Assembly (NCBI GenBank): GCA_030248225.1
Contig: JASANE010028255.1
Location: 1-64,000, forward strand
Length of the DNA stretch: 64,000 nucleotides
Reading direction: 5' to 3'
Origin: Trileptium ribeirensis
Taxonomy: Eukaryota; Nematoda; Enoplea; Enoplida; Thoracostomopsidae
A program made the position numbers and the translations under genes. Numbering within the stretch: position 1 is the first letter of the stretch; every line of letters starts with the position of its first letter. The notes under the pieces are model-generated. The model was not told the DNA's origin and ran no database searches. It was given only the letters and a program-made list of their open reading frames with translations. Positions 20,441-33,609 of this stretch are shown here, one piece after another.

Positions 20441-21139
20441 TTATGCATTGAACCATGGGTCACAGAGCAAAGCCAGCACCGGAAATAAGTTTCCCACGCC
20501 CGAAACCGTCCGAGACATCAGAGCAAATGTTCAAATTTTGGGTCGAGGAACCATTGGGGCCCAAGATAAACGTTACGCACGAGAAACGGGAAACTGTGCG
20601 TTGAAGAAAAAGCGGGTCTTTTCCTTTAGCCCTCACCCAGGCCGGAATACGTGATTTATTTCTGAGTCTGAAGTCCGGAAGAATGACGTCTGTTGGATGA
20701 GATCGGCGTCAACGGCGTACAATTTAAAGAACATATAACAACATAACGTATCAGTACACAGCGTATTGAACTAATAAAAATTAGAGCGTTTTTACTTCTT
20801 TTCTCACGGAAACACAAAATTTGAAATTTAATTTTTTGAATGCGACTGTTTGTTCCAAATGACAAACTTGAAACTGTTGCGGCTATTTGCCATATGTCAG
20901 GACAAAGCATCGTCCGTTGAATCCTCCGCAGCCCCAGGAACTGCAATGCGCGAACAGGCACCACAAGCGACTTTATTTAGGGGATCATCATGACAGATAG
21001 CAGTGTAATGTCTGGAAATTCAGGTCCGGAGCGACACTTTCCTAACGGGTTCACGAATATCATTCCGCTATATTGTTGGGCAAACTAAATTAACAGTGTT
21101 CGCTTCTGCGAAAGGTAACTGGAAATAAATTCGAACATC
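20441..21139. other. No gene recognised; possible decayed 5' part of the Merlin element
   Basis: Continues with R1-like words to about 20560 (CCCACGCCCGAAACC). The 500 bases before the Merlin transposase may contain its N-terminal part, but I could not read one. Confidence 0.4.
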
Positions 21140-21715
21140 GCGATCCTTTGAAGCAATTATATGCGGGATGTAAGCACATGAAGTGTGATCCCAAGGCCCG
21201 TTGTTATTGGTGGGCCCAACACGACCGTCGAGATAGACGAGAGCTTATTATCCCGCCGTATAAACAACCAAGGACGAGTTTATCCACAGTAGTGGGCCTT
21301 CGTGAAATACTGCCGGGAGACGAAAGTGTGCTTTTTGTACGCTGTTCCCGACCGGTCAGCTGCAGCTTTTACAGCAATCATCCAACAGGTTATTCGTCCG
21401 GTTATCATAATATCTCGGAAAACTGGGATGCTTATCAGGGCATCTGGGCGATTGCCGGGTACATCCACCTAGCCGTCAATCACAGCCAACACTTAGTCTA
21501 TACGGGAACAAGGGCGCACACTCGGTCCATAGAGTCAACCTGGAACAACGAGAAAGCATGAAGCATGTGCCAGATCGAAACTAATCAGCAGATGATGGCT
21601 TCGTACTTGTGCGAATTCACGTGGCTAGGCTTCATTCAGCTAGGCGGTCGCGACCCCTTCGAAAAAATCTTGGATACGCATCGTTGTGTTTTGGCCTCCG
21701 GTGTAAAAGCACAGG
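21140..21715 (+). pseudogene. Merlin/ISXO2-type DDE transposase, decayed
   Basis: Cut-and-paste transposase remnant. In one frame from about 21161: VVIGGPNTTVEIDES (first catalytic Asp) at 21203-21247, a stop near 21295, then FLYAVPDRSAAAFTAIIQQV. After a frameshift near 21415 the frame of the 21148-21561 ORF takes over with SENWDAYQGI, VNHSQHLV and AHTRSIESTW (third catalytic residue, Glu). After another stop comes YLCEFTWL...PFEKIL. IGGP---EIDES, VPDRSA, VNHS and HT--IES-W are diagnostic of Merlin and IS1016/ISXO2 transposases (family knowledge). The second catalytic residue reads Glu where Asp is expected. Terminal inverted repeats were not located. Confidence 0.85.
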
Positions 21716-24700
21716 TGAGTATGTTTCTTACTTTACGTTAACTTAATATTTTCAGGAGGAAATAAAGGATGCAAGAAGCTAAGGTAGGAAGGTAAGTGGG
21801 ATGCATCTGAGTCCAAGTCCTCGTGTTGCACTCTAGTCACCGCATGTTGTGGTAGAGAGACTCAGAAATAATTTCAGCCTGGAGGGCTAAAGGAAAAGAC
21901 TCGAAAAATGTATACACCACTGAGTTGCCAGTTGTATAAACCTAAGTTTTATGTTTAGCTGCCTCATCCAAGATTAATAACAGGGGTACCCCGAAACTCT
22001 GCAGGTATAACCTGATGTGTATGTCTCAAGTAGTACGTACAAAAACGTAAAAATACCGTCTCACAGTTTTAATGTTCGCATTGAATCGTATTTTGTGTAG
22101 GATAAGCTAACCTTCCGCTTTCTAATTAAATATCCGACAATCCGTACGACCCTTCTTACAAACAATCCTAAAATATACTGTTGGGCCTCTAAGAATTTAG
22201 AGACAAGAAGAGTATGACCTTATGATCTATCAATACCGCAGCAGTTGCTTCAAGACTATTTTCAAGCTAGCAATGATTTTCCAGCACACGGTTAACAATA
22301 TATCTCCAACAAGAGCCCACACGGAACTCCTATTCGCTCGCTCAACACTTACAAATTGGTTGGAAATGCTTCCGATACGAGAACCAGAGCAATGATCGAA
22401 CTGCCAGCTTAATGTCGGGCATATCTATAAATCAATATATTACCGTGTTTACAATAATTTTGTATTGGCCAGGATAGTACAGTAAAAAGAATATTATTTA
22501 TCCTCAATCATAGATATATGCTGTTTAGAGATCACAATATCAAGTTATAGTTTAGAAATTTTGACGTAATGATCGTCTTTTAACGATACAAGCAGAACAT
22601 TCTATATATACCGAAACTGCATTTATGGTATCATGGTATTGAAGACCAACGATAAATGATCAGACCACTAATAGCAGCATACAATACTAGCCTCTCCATT
22701 CGCTGAAATTTTGCCAGGGGGCACGAACTAGGGCCGCCTGGCTTGAACGGGGCGTCAAAATTTAAAAAATATTCAAGATTTAATATTTTTCAACAAAAAT
22801 CCTAAAACTAAGATCTCGGCGACATGCCAAGTGTGTGAATTCGGAGAAATGAGAAACTGTAACGTTAAAATACAGTGGAACAACTCAATAAAAATATATT
22901 CCTGTTACGAAGCAAAGATGTAATTCACCAAAAAAATATTTATTAATCTGCTGTTCAATAAGGCATACATGCAGCAAAATTGATAGTCCGATATCCAATA
23001 CGCACTCTACCTCAGAACTGTCTACGAATCATGAACGACATATCTATGTAATCTGTATATAAAAGAATTATAACAAAAGCACAGTAGCACAGAAAACATA
23101 AACAGAATTTGCTACAAACCACATGACACTCGTCCCTTTCGCACCGCTCGATTTGTCTCACCCATTGACATAGTTACCTGTACACGAAGAGATACGTCTA
23201 AATACAGTGACGATTTGGAAACAGCACCCACGAAAACCCATATGAACTTATTTTTAGCCACAAATCTATTAATACACCGTTAGAAGTGGTAATGTTACGG
23301 ATGACTATATATGGCGTCCGGCCCAACTTTGGCCTCAAATACCAATTGATCCTACAGCATATCTGTTGACAGCTTGCAGGTAGCCCTTCAGTAGCTCTAT
23401 CCACACACCTAGCACACATATTTCGATATCAAAATGATTCAAATCGGCTCAAGCGTTGTCGAATTATGAGCAAAAATGACCCATTTTAGCCATGTACCCT
23501 TGGGCACCCCCTTTGACCTCCTGTGGTGGGACGTGGGTGGGTAAAATCGGAATAAAGCCTCCAAAAGGCACATCTAGAGTATTAAAACTTTCATATGAGC
23601 CCTCACTCGTCCGTACCGAAAAATGCCAATATTTGAAATATATTATCCTTAATCCTTGATATCGTTATATATACTTTTATAGTGTTGTGCAGCCGCAGTA
23701 CATTTCATCTACTAACTTAATAATAAGGCAACAAACGTTTGTCTTGAAGAAAATTTTAGATCCAAAGAGGAACATGTTATTTTGTACGATAAAAAATATT
23801 GTTGACCGGCATTGTACGACAGAAAGCGATAGGAAATGGAGACAGGATAATCTATATTCTGTAAGATGCATGATTCTAAATCTTGGAGATACAGTCGTGA
23901 AAACCCTTAAGTATGCCAATTTTTGCAAATAATGCGGTGTCTGCATAATAATTTAAGATCCCGGCTAAACCAATTTTTGAGTTCTGCAAATAATAATTTA
24001 AATTTGGACTAGATCTGGATCAAAAATGTCTTTGAACAATCACAAATTGCGACATCAAAACGACAATTTTACCGTATTTTGTATTGTACGATCGGCCAAG
24101 AATCCAGACAACCTTGTCTTCTTTTGCTAAAATAAATGGCATTACACATCGACGTTTTAATTTAATTATTTAGAATACACGCACACGTATGGCACAACCT
24201 CTATCACATGGGTTATTGTATAACATGGGCCTCTACATCCAAAATCTGATTGCCTATATAACTGTGTCCAATTAATGACATCATTGAGGGTATGGAAATG
24301 AATATACATAAAACTAAAGCGTAACCTTCAAGCTGATCGCGATTCTCTCCAGTCTTGGTCTGGCCTCCGCGAGATGAAGTTCAATGTTAACAAACGCTTG
24401 CTAATTCATTTTACGAGATCTATTAAAATTGTCCTTATTAGCTCGATGAATCTGTTGTATTGCATTACCCAGCTAGGTAGCTATATATACGTATCTTGCG
24501 AGTTTGACGACAATTTTACAACCAGTTCAATAGCTATTGAATTCAAACAAAGCATATTGAGTTAATTGAACATAGTAAACAAGGTGTTAAAAGCAATTTC
24601 ATATTATTTAACAAGAAAAAATATGCATCCTAAAACCACTAAACTTGACATTTTTAGGTCTTAAAATTATAATGGTGAGCCGGCATGTTTTTTCTATTCA

Positions 24701-24772
24701 GCCTGCTTCAACTTAACTGCCGCCGTCAATATAGTGACAATATGTCTGGGCTCATTCAACGTGCACTGATTT
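21716..24772. other. No gene recognised
   Basis: AT-rich intergenic or intronic sequence. A GC-rich patch at 22710-22760 and a TTTGACCTCCTGTGGTGGG segment near 23515 look like fragments of dispersed repeats. Nothing else is supported. Confidence 0.5.
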
Positions 24773-25201
24773 TTATCGATCGATTATTTGGTGAAAATTC
24801 TGGGCCGGAGCTGTGAAATTTTGACGATCTATGATTTCTACATGATCACCAAAGTAACTATTCGGAACCGGAAACATTATTAACATCTTATTGGAAGTAT
24901 TTCCTAGGGGTTTGCAATGGAAAAAATATATTGACAAAATAGAAAAATTCCCTAAACGGGAATTGGAAATAGGAACATGTGGATTGCAACCTTGTTGAAT
25001 TTTTATAAATTTGTTATAAACTGAAAATGCTTTTTCAGTCGTAACAATGTCCTTCGTTATTTCACGCACTATAATTATCGAAAACAAGCAAGGCGCTGAA
25101 CCCTCTTCCGACTTACTGTTCAGTTTTATCACGATAGATATGGTACATAAAGCTATTTTACTCACTAAAATATTAAATACAAGATGACTAATTACACCCA
25201 T
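24773..25201 (-). CDS. Unidentified 142-codon open frame
   Basis: Longest open frame in this otherwise empty stretch. The predicted product has a hydrophobic N-terminus and no motif I recognise. It could be a remnant of a transposon gene or a chance frame; no splice or promoter context supports it. Confidence 0.15.
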   Translation of the reverse strand: MGVISHLVFNILVSKIALCTISIVIKLNSKSEEGSAPCLFSIIIVREITKDIVTTEKAFSVYNKFIKIQQGCNPHVPISNSRLGNFSILSIYFFHCKPLGNTSNKMLIMFPVPNSYFGDHVEIIDRQNFTAPAQNFHQIIDR

Positions 25202-26099
25202 GTACAGCTCACCTGAATTTTCATTCAGTCGCTAAAATAGCAAAAACAAGTGTTTGATGCACATTTCATTAAGTCAGGACGAGTGCATGGTTACAGTTAT
25301 AAAATAACCGTGTCCACAAACTATAAATATAGTTTCATTTTCAAATGCTGATAAAACAAAATTAAGAAAGGGTTCGCCAACCCCAAGTTTCAAACTACAG
25401 CCAAAGAGACGAAAGCAATACGTCACATTCGTTCGTTGGGTTTGTGAATTATTTAGGGTTCAAAATGCGTATTCACGTTGCTCGGCTTACAGGATTAGTA
25501 GAAACTGAAATTAATACAACTCATTTTAAATAAACGCCGTTAAATTTATGTACTATAAGAACATGTTTCCCTATGAGCTCGTCTAATGATTTAATGTCTA
25601 ATGACTATATCTAGCACAATTTTGCTGCGGAAATCCTCAGCAGAATGAGATTCCACGGTAAACGTACTTGGGTTTATAATGGAAAGGCTGAATTTATGAG
25701 TGTGGAATTTGTAATTGGATTAATACAACTTTGCCTTTGAACTTTCTGATATCAGTTCAATCGGTGTTAATAAAGTTGTATTCCCAGCCATGAACATTAT
25801 AAAAATTATTTGGTGCAACATTTCTGAACAGTATTTTTGGTTGTAGGTGACAGCTTAAGAAACGGTGTGTTCATCCATATAAATTGAAGCATGGATAAAG
25901 TAAAAGAAGCAGAACCCTCTAAATTCCACCACTGTCCTAAGACATTAACGTCGAATGAACCACTTCAATATGATAATGTTCAAGTTTCTTTTTTAACGGA
26001 CCTACAGCGCACTTTTGGCAAGACAGATACGAAAAATTGAATTTTTGCGCCCCAGAAACACGATTAGCTAAATTTTAGGCGTATAGGAAGGTTACTAGA
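25202..26099. other. No feature recognised
   Basis: AT-rich; nothing identified. Confidence 0.5.
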
Positions 26100-27560
26100 A
26101 CTAGTAACTCGCAAGCGAGAGTGAAACGGAGCGATCGTGGTTCCATTTTTAGTTATCATATTGTTTAATGATCTGTAACAAGCTGTGTTTCATGTCTATA
26201 CCACCCTAAAACCTCTTGAACCCTGAATTCATTGAAAATCCTAAACCATCGCCGACTCTAACAACTCACAGCGCATCAAGTGTTTGTGCTGGTCTCTAGA
26301 TAAACAAACCATCATATTCAGCCTAAAAGTAAACCTATGTAGCCAATTCTTGATGACCTGTACACAATACTTTACCAAATTGAAGTCAGATAATATTCTG
26401 TATATCGGGTTCATTAACCTTAAACCTATTGAAAACCCATGAAGGCTGGACTCAAGATAACCAAATCATTTTATTCACCAAACGGAAAAGCTTTTACATA
26501 AACTATTTTTGATGCCATGTACCAAACTACCGAAAACATGCTATTTTCTGAAAATCATATTCATTGACCTTAAACCCAATGAAAACATCTGAAAAGGCAT
26601 AGGATACACGTGCTACCTTTTGAAAACCCATACACGCTGGACTCTACATAACTAAATCATTGTATTCACCACAGGCAAAACCTCTATATATATAAACTAT
26701 TTTTGAAGCCATGTACCAAATTACTGAAAACATATATATACTACTTTCTGGAAATCGGGATCATTAACCCTTAACCAAATGAAAAAGTCTGAAAGGGCAT
26801 ACGATATTCGTGTGGACTCTAGATAATCAAACCATTGTATTCAGCACACCGGAAAATGAAAATCGATAATTCTTGATGAACTCCATGAAACACATAGCCA
26901 TACAACAAAAAATGAACTACAGCTTCAACATTCGAGTTCGTCGACAATAAAACCATCGAACCCCCATGAAAAGGTGTATATTTATAATATAGACAAGCAA
27001 CTCTATATCGCAAAAATCATCGTATACACTTGAAAACTAATAGGCACTTATTGTAAGGTAAAAACACGCAATAACATGCCAAAAAATTGAAAAAACGCTA
27101 TTTCTATCAAAGGGTCGACGAACCATATTCGGCGCAACAGCGGGCCTGGGAGTGGTCCCACAAAAAAGTCGTGGTCAGCAAAATTGTAGATCGCGACGAG
27201 CTGATCCCCATTTTTCAATGCGAAACCTGTGTCGCGAGATATGGGCTGCGTAACACTGGAACTTGTTTGGCCGGATTTGGCAAAGAACCTTTAAAAACTT
27301 GTTTTTGTCATGTTGACCCGAATATATGTTGGGAGTTGTTGTCGTTCGACTAAAGGGCACATCCTTGCTATCGTATAAAAAATTACCTAAATCCAGACAA
27401 AAAAGAAATTTTCACGATTTTTCCCATAACGTCCTGAGTAGAAACTCCGCTAGCCTAACTCGCCCCGTTTCAAATAGTGCTCAAAAAGTCAATACGGCGC
27501 CCAATTTAATGGACTTAGCTAAACGGACATAACTCGCATTTTGGGCAAATCAAAGATACG
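26100..27560 (+). repeat. Composite ~175-bp tandem repeat family, copy 2
   Basis: Begins with a foldback (TTACTAGAACTAGTAA) and GTGAAACGGAGCGATCG, as in copy 1. About five degenerate units have anchors at 26310, 26468, 26653, 26834 and 27017, offsets 158-185 bases. The shared tail follows at 27065-27400 (CACAAAAAAGTCGTGGTCAGC, CGCGAGATATGGG). An 88-codon frame across the tail is not supported as a gene. Confidence 0.8.
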
Positions 27561-28873
27561 AAAAATCTAATTTTGGGACCACCATATATACGATTAACCA
27601 AATTTTAGGGGTATAGGAAAGTACCTAGGTACTAAAAATAGGGCCCACAAAGTCACATAATTGCCTAATTTGATCATGTTTACTTTTTAACGACCTAAAG
27701 TCAGGCCTAAATACCTAAATTTGTCCACAAAGTGGCCATTTGGGGAATTTTAGGTATCCTGAGAGGTCCCAATGGGAGTGCCAGTGCGCCACCGCAATCC
27801 AATAGCATATATACTACAAAGATACACTATTGAGATAAAAATACAGTTCAAAGGCCGCCAACCAGCAAGTTTGAACCAAAAAAACCGGGTCTGAATACCT
27901 AAATAATAAATTACTACCACACGGCCAGGAATTTCTACGGATTTGTCCACCAAATTGCACAAAACACCATTTTTACAATGTATCTAGCCCCTTAATTTTC
28001 ATAATATATCGTTCACATTGTTTTAACATATATACTCTTCGGACAAATACGAACAACTTCTTACATGGGATTTTTAAATTTTTACTATTTCGCGAGATAT
28101 ATTTACTCAAATCCGTTAATCGTTGAAAATAACCAAAATCGGCCTAAAGTCTCGAAAACTTCATGGCTAAAGGTCATATAAATGACGAGAATAGTTCGCC
28201 ATTTTAATGATAGAATAAGAATTCGTCTTTAATTTCACACACTATAGCCATGCAGCAAGAATAAATATTTTGGTACGCAAGATTTTAGTTCGAGCAAACA
28301 AAAACCCAAAAAACAAAACATTTTGTGCACCTCCAAAAAATTCGAGGTGCCGACTTTTTTTTCGAAAATGGACGAATTTTGACCGGTTTTTTGGCCACAA
28401 CTCCATACGGTGTTAAGATATCTTTTATATATCAAGTTTCCCTACTATTTCTGCTTCATGACACGTTGATCGGTTCCAGATTTAACACCATCAGACAATA
28501 AAGTATAGCGCTTAGTATTTCGATTCTATGGTACTAAAAAACAATAACGGTTTCATTTTTGGGAAAACATCGAGCTCCCGTTAAGCTTCTAACTCGAACA
28601 GGATCCACTAGTATCTACCGTATGACAAAGTTTTGCAACAATGTTAAACGTAGCAGCAAAATTCTGGAAAAAGGTTAGCATTGCCTATTCGATAAAGCCA
28701 TAAGTGATTATTCATACATTATTTACATGATACAAAACTGCTACAAACCCAAAAGTGAGGAAATATATACTCTTTCGTTTCCAATTCGTATTAAAATGAA
28801 TCGGCTTTGGGCCGGTCCAGCGTAAACTATGTTAAACTTAGCGGCTAATTTTTGGAAAAGGTTGACATTGCCT
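27561..28873. other. No gene recognised
   Basis: AT-rich; a few phrases (CAAATTTTAGGGGTATAGG) also occur near 26070, so part may extend the preceding repeat. Nothing else identified. Confidence 0.5.
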
Positions 28874-28881
28874 CCATAAAC

Positions 28882-30496
28882 CAGGGAGCAACCGGAATTC
28901 CGGTCGGGCTAAAATCGTGTTCCGATTGCGGTTCCGGTAAAAGGCAAAAACCTACCGAAACCGAAATTCCGGTTTAAAAATTTTGTTTGAAATTTTCCAC
29001 ATTTCTGCTTCATCTGTGGCCCAGATATATGTAATATATACACAATGATCAAGTTCCAATACAACACCTCGATGCTTGCAGCAACTATCTTCCATATTCA
29101 GAAGTCTGTGGGTATGTTAGAATTACAACGGTCTCCTACTCGTCAGCAGAATATGGATTATTTCGAAGTACATAACTGTAAGCTTGCCTAACAAATTGCG
29201 TCAAGTACCAGCCAGTGCAATTGTGAACTTTGTAAATCAGTCTATATTGAAGTAAAGTTACAGATCTGCAACGCATCCACAAACTGCGTTCTTCGTAATG
29301 AGCTATATTTATTGAAACTGTACGAGCAGTACAATAGTTTGTGTCATTTATAGCATTCTGATCAGAAAGTTATCATCATTATCATCTTGCTGACGGGCAC
29401 TGGTTGCCCAACGGTAGCCTAACCATCTGATCAGAAAATTATAGTATACCTTTCTTTATTTTCTTTTAGAACCATATAAACCAACAATTTCAAGTTGCCT
29501 ACAGAATAACGTAGCAAACGTATGTGTAGTGAAGGGAGGCGATTGGAGACGTAACGAGTGTTTCGTCTACACTCTATACAAGCATGTTTAGTTACAAGTA
29601 CAAGCATACTCAGTTGAACGAAATTTTCGCAAGGCTGTGTAGTGAAAGGCATGTTTTTCGCTCTGGACGTCCAAAAAACCAACATATTGATCATTATTAG
29701 CTTCCTCAGTCTCGTCAAAGTTCCAAAGAGGCAATAATGCAATGGCAATACATTAAGTTTAATGTAAAATCCTTATCCGCCGTCATGTCGAGTATGCTGT
29801 TTCTGTATGGTGTCCGTACCTTGAAAGAGACATTGAAATTACCGAAAAAGTTCAATCATCTGCTACAAAACGTCTCCCTGAAATCCGCCACCTCAGTTAC
29901 ACCGACCGACTTAACTACTTGACGATACAGTCTGTAAAGACTCGGCGCCTCCGCAATGATCTAATCTTAGTGTATAAGATGATCCACGGAGTGGTCGACA
30001 TAGATGTATCATCTTTTTTCCGGCCTGGGTTTCCGTCAACGCGTGGACACGAGTTGAAATTGCAGACACTTGATGTTCCGCGATTAGATATGAGAAAAAA
30101 CTTCTTCCCGTATAGAGTGGTTAGAATCTGGAACGATCTACCCTCCGACATTGTGTGGGCACCGTCCTTGTCATCCTTCAAGCTCCGTCTGCACGCCGCC
30201 AAAGTGTTACCACCATAAATAATTGTATACAATTGTGTTTCATCACAAACCTCGCGACAGCGAGGGTAGCTTCTCCCTCAAGTGGTCGCTTCAACCAAAA
30301 GTATGATCATCCTAATGAAGCTCGAACACTGGATTGTGTCGATACGCGACCCTGGGAGAAGAAAGGTACATACAAAAGTTATTTTTTATACATTTTAAAT
30401 CCACTGTACCTTCATTCGTTTTACTATATATAAGTTTCAAAGACAAGGTTCCGGTTTAAATGGACGGTTCCGGTTGCTGGTTCCGATTATTCCCTG
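28882..30496 (+). mobile_element. hAT-like non-autonomous DNA transposon, copy A, with nested LINE fragment
   Basis: Starts CAGGGAGCAACCGGAATTCC and ends ...GATTATTCCCTG. It is flanked by a perfect 8-bp target duplication, CCATAAAC (28874-28881 and 30497-30504). CAGGG ends plus an 8-bp duplication are hAT hallmarks (family knowledge). Relative to copy C it is longer by about 600 bases, the CR1-like piece at 29770-30371. Confidence 0.9.
29770..30371 (+). mobile_element. CR1/L2-like LINE 3' fragment nested in hAT-like copy A
   Basis: Absent from the homologous position in copies B and C. It encodes the RT C-terminal region: HVEYAVSVWCPYLERDIEI, LPEIRHLSYTDRL, TRRLRNDLILVYKMIHG, then VVRIWNDLPSDIV, ending at a stop at 30217-30219. 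After 29919 the frame is clean; only the thumb and C-terminal region is present, as expected from a 5'-truncated insertion. A possible short target duplication (AATGTAAAA / ACATACAAAA) is imperfect. Confidence 0.8.
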
Positions 30497-30504
30497 CCAT
30501 AAAC

Positions 30505-30904
30505 TCATAAGTGATTATTCATATATATTTACATGAAACAGAATTGCTACATACCTAAAAGTGACGAAAGACGCTTTCGTTTCCAATTCATGTTAAAATG
30601 AATCGGCTTTCCCCCAGTCCAACGTAGAAGTATTGAATTTAGTTGATCCACACCAGAACTAGACGCCGACGAAGCTCCGGCAACGTTTGATGTCGCTCCT
30701 TCTATCGATTTACCCGCATCAGTACCGGATTTACCGACAAGGCGACCACATGTGATTTTTGGGACCGGCGAACCTTGGACCGTCGGTGAATAAAAGTAGT
30801 TTCTTGCAATCATTTACATGACCAGAACATTATATATTATCTATTTATGAATATATAGACATATGAAAACAAAATTGGTCGCTTTGATATATTACGTCCA
30901 TGGT
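30505..30904. other. No gene recognised
   Basis: A minus-strand 88-codon frame (30547-30813) has no recognisable motif. Nothing else noted. Confidence 0.4.
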
Positions 30905-31115
30905 TTATTTTTTCGCATTTTTTTGCGTAATTTACCGGGAATTTCCCCAAAATATTCGACATGATTCCCAATACGCAATAGCATCTGCTACAGTGACAAT
31001 ATGCATTAATAGCAACATAAACAGTTTGTCTTTCGAGAATCCGTATAACTTATACGTTCTGGAATGATAGAAACAGTTACAAGCTGATATTAATGCACAT
31101 TTTATATGTATGTGT
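30905..31115 (+). repeat. Dispersed repeat R2, copy 2
   Basis: Same orientation as 18150-18430, sharing several 15-20 base words; see that entry. Confidence 0.75.
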
Positions 31116-32954
31116 ACCAGATCGACGTGACGCTGCTGCATTACGCACTTCCACAAATTTAATGCCCATACGGCCCCGGCCATGGTAACTTCAAGGGCGG
31201 ACCTATTGGATTCAATTTTTGGGATTTGGGTCAGGCCAGGAAATTACGGAGCTTAGCAAGCCGCAGAGCGCATCACACGATGTGTTCTGATCCTGCCGGA
31301 CGGTTGCGCACTAAGCGGTACTACCTTTGAGGTCCATAGGGAGGTTGGCTCCGTCACCTGCTCTCAGGCCAAAGAGACCATAAAACTATTCCCTTTCCTC
31401 GTTCAACCAGGAAGTATGTTTGGAGTATAGCTTTCTTTTTTACTTTCCTGAACGGTTAATTTATTTTTAATTTTCTCCGGTGCGACAACGGTACGATATT
31501 GCTTTTCCTACTTGCATACATACATATGGACGGTAACCGTGGGTAGAAGATAAAATTTTTCTCAAATTACAAAGGTACGACTGGTTAATTTTGATTCCAA
31601 TTTCCGATGAAACCATGCTTCAAGCACGGTAACAAAGATGTAAAATTCGGTATTAAATCTATGCTCATCTGCGACCTAAATAACTACATAATGGGACTTT
31701 TTCGTGTCCATAATCATGAGCCAAAATGGTGCTAAAATAGGCCGGGTTACATTATCCTACGAGTTGCTTATGGGTCCCGGTGAATTGAGGTTGGGACCGA
31801 ATTTTCTAACTTCTCAAGATTTCGTTAATACAAAATTATAGCTAAATATCATGTGTTGGGTACTTTAACTGTACTTTATCAACACTAGGCATTTTGATGT
31901 TTTATTTTGACTGCCAAATTTACTCAATTTTAGAAGACACTGGATCGAGCCGGATCCAGGGAAAAGTATTAAATCATCAATTTTAAGTGTGAATCGGGGT
32001 TCATTTAGGACCTTCGTTCGCGCTTGGCTCAGTGGAACAATATTCTATATTCTCACCAAAAAGTACGAGTATATCACGAGCGGTAAAAGAAAAGAATCCC
32101 TAAACTCCGAACTTGGAAGTGCAAATTAGGGTATTTCGCGTCCTAATACGGGACGGTTGAGTAATGTCTGATTCGGCAATTCATAAACTTAGCTCAGTCC
32201 ATTGGAGAGCTCCAAAAGGACTCCTGCTAATCTTGTAAAAAGGTTGAAGGCGTTGCCTTAGCCTTCAACGTCCACTATTAAAGCGTTAACTCAATCTACA
32301 GGTAAAGCTCCAAGACTAGAGGCAAATCTGCTAGCTTGTACAAGAGCATGATAGACTAATTGTAGTGCTCCATTTGGACCAAAAGATTATACTAAATTGC
32401 CGGTTTAAGGTGTTTGGCGTGCCTATGAGGGTCAACAAACGTTTGACAATTTTCTCTGTTCGTTCTATGAAAGGTTTCCTAAGTTTAAGAATTGATTGCT
32501 TGTTCAATCCTTGATCAATAAAAAACGCTAATACCTTTTACCTTTTAAGTTATGACAAATTTTCACTCAGAGTGAGCTGTCTCGCTCTCGGGGCATTCGG
32601 TTAATCAACTCGGCTGCAGGTCGGTTATAAACTCAAACTTAAAAGTGCGGGTCGCTACTAACGAACCAACTGCTAACGATTTCTGCTAGCTTGCGGGAAG
32701 AGTTAGTGCGCCAGATAACATTATCAGTCTCAAATATATTAATAATTATCTGGATTGTAATCGTACAGCGATATTCCTTGCAACAGATAACTTTTCTGAA
32801 CAGTACGACCGAATCAAATCAAAATCCAATAGACCAAGTCAAGGACGATACGGAGTTTCGTTCTCAATGTTCAACCAAAAAGTTCGGTTAGTTAACCCCT
32901 GTCGGCTCAAGCACGATATCTTTGTTCCTAACTCGACTCAGGGAATTATGTAAA
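31116..32954. other. No gene recognised
   Basis: Contains a GC-richer patch at 31180-31400 and a perfect 9-base hairpin GTTGAAGGC/GCCTTCAAC with a 9-base loop at 32243-32269. A 66-codon plus-strand frame (32691-32891) has a hydrophobic segment but no recognisable family. Confidence 0.45.
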
Positions 32955-33113
32955 ATGAATCTATACGCGAGTGTCGCGTTGCTTTTGAGCTTAACTTATC
33001 GACCGACGGAGGCTCAGTATGACTTCGACTATCTAACTGAATCCTACGACCGGCTAAACACGGCTATGGGTCTGCGGGACAAGCTTGGACGGGCAGGGCT
33101 ATCATGTAAATAA
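32955..33113 (+). CDS. Possible small secreted peptide ORF
   Basis: A 52-codon frame starting AAAATGAAT. The first ~20 residues look like a signal peptide (MNLYASVALLLSLTYRPTEA), followed by a polar, Tyr/Asp-rich 32-residue remainder (QYDFDYLTESYD...). AATAAA overlaps the stop codon, which could act as a polyadenylation signal. No paired basic or amidation site, so it is not an obvious neuropeptide. It is bracketed by mobile sequence, so chance is a real possibility. Confidence 0.25.
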   Translation: MNLYASVALLLSLTYRPTEAQYDFDYLTESYDRLNTAMGLRDKLGRAGLSCK

Positions 33114-33118
33114 AAGTT

Positions 33119-33252
33119 TGGACAGGGAGTCCATGGAGGCTTAAGCTTATGACTAATCAATACAAATTTCTCAGTCCTACCTTAACTACTCTCCAGGCTA
33201 ACCCTAACTACCATCAGTAATAATCAGGGGTAACGCTAAGCCTCCCTGTCCA
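33119..33252. mobile_element. Short hairpin MITE-like element
   Basis: The left end TGGACAGGGAG and right end CTCCCTGTCCA are exact inverted repeats (11 bases). A second matching block (GGCTTA(A)GC) is shifted by a 6-base insertion on the left. Total length 134 bases; no clear target duplication. Confidence 0.6.
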
Positions 33253-33609
33253 CAATTACGTATTCCGGTCCTTTGATTCAACGTCCATCGCGTGTCCATC
33301 CAACCGCAAAGCCAAATAGGAAGTAATCAATAAACTAGAAGCAAAAGTACTGAGGAGCGACAGAGCCGGTCTTCAAACTGTCACACTGAACGCTGCAGAG
33401 CTAACACGGCTCTGCTTAAATACTGCCAATTTTAAATTTCAAATTTTGATCTATTACTTTTCTAAAAGTGCTTGGTCAGCACTTTTGGTACGATTTGACC
33501 CTAGTTTATAACCCTTTAATCAAACTTTCTTATCAGTCCGATTTTCAGTAATTTTCGGACCATTCAGGTTATTTTAATTGAAATATTAATATACTGATAA
33601 CGTCTTATA

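Noticed and set aside
32243..32269. Perfect 9-bp hairpin as a transcription terminator
   Set aside because: No U-run follows, and the genome is eukaryotic, where such terminators do not apply.
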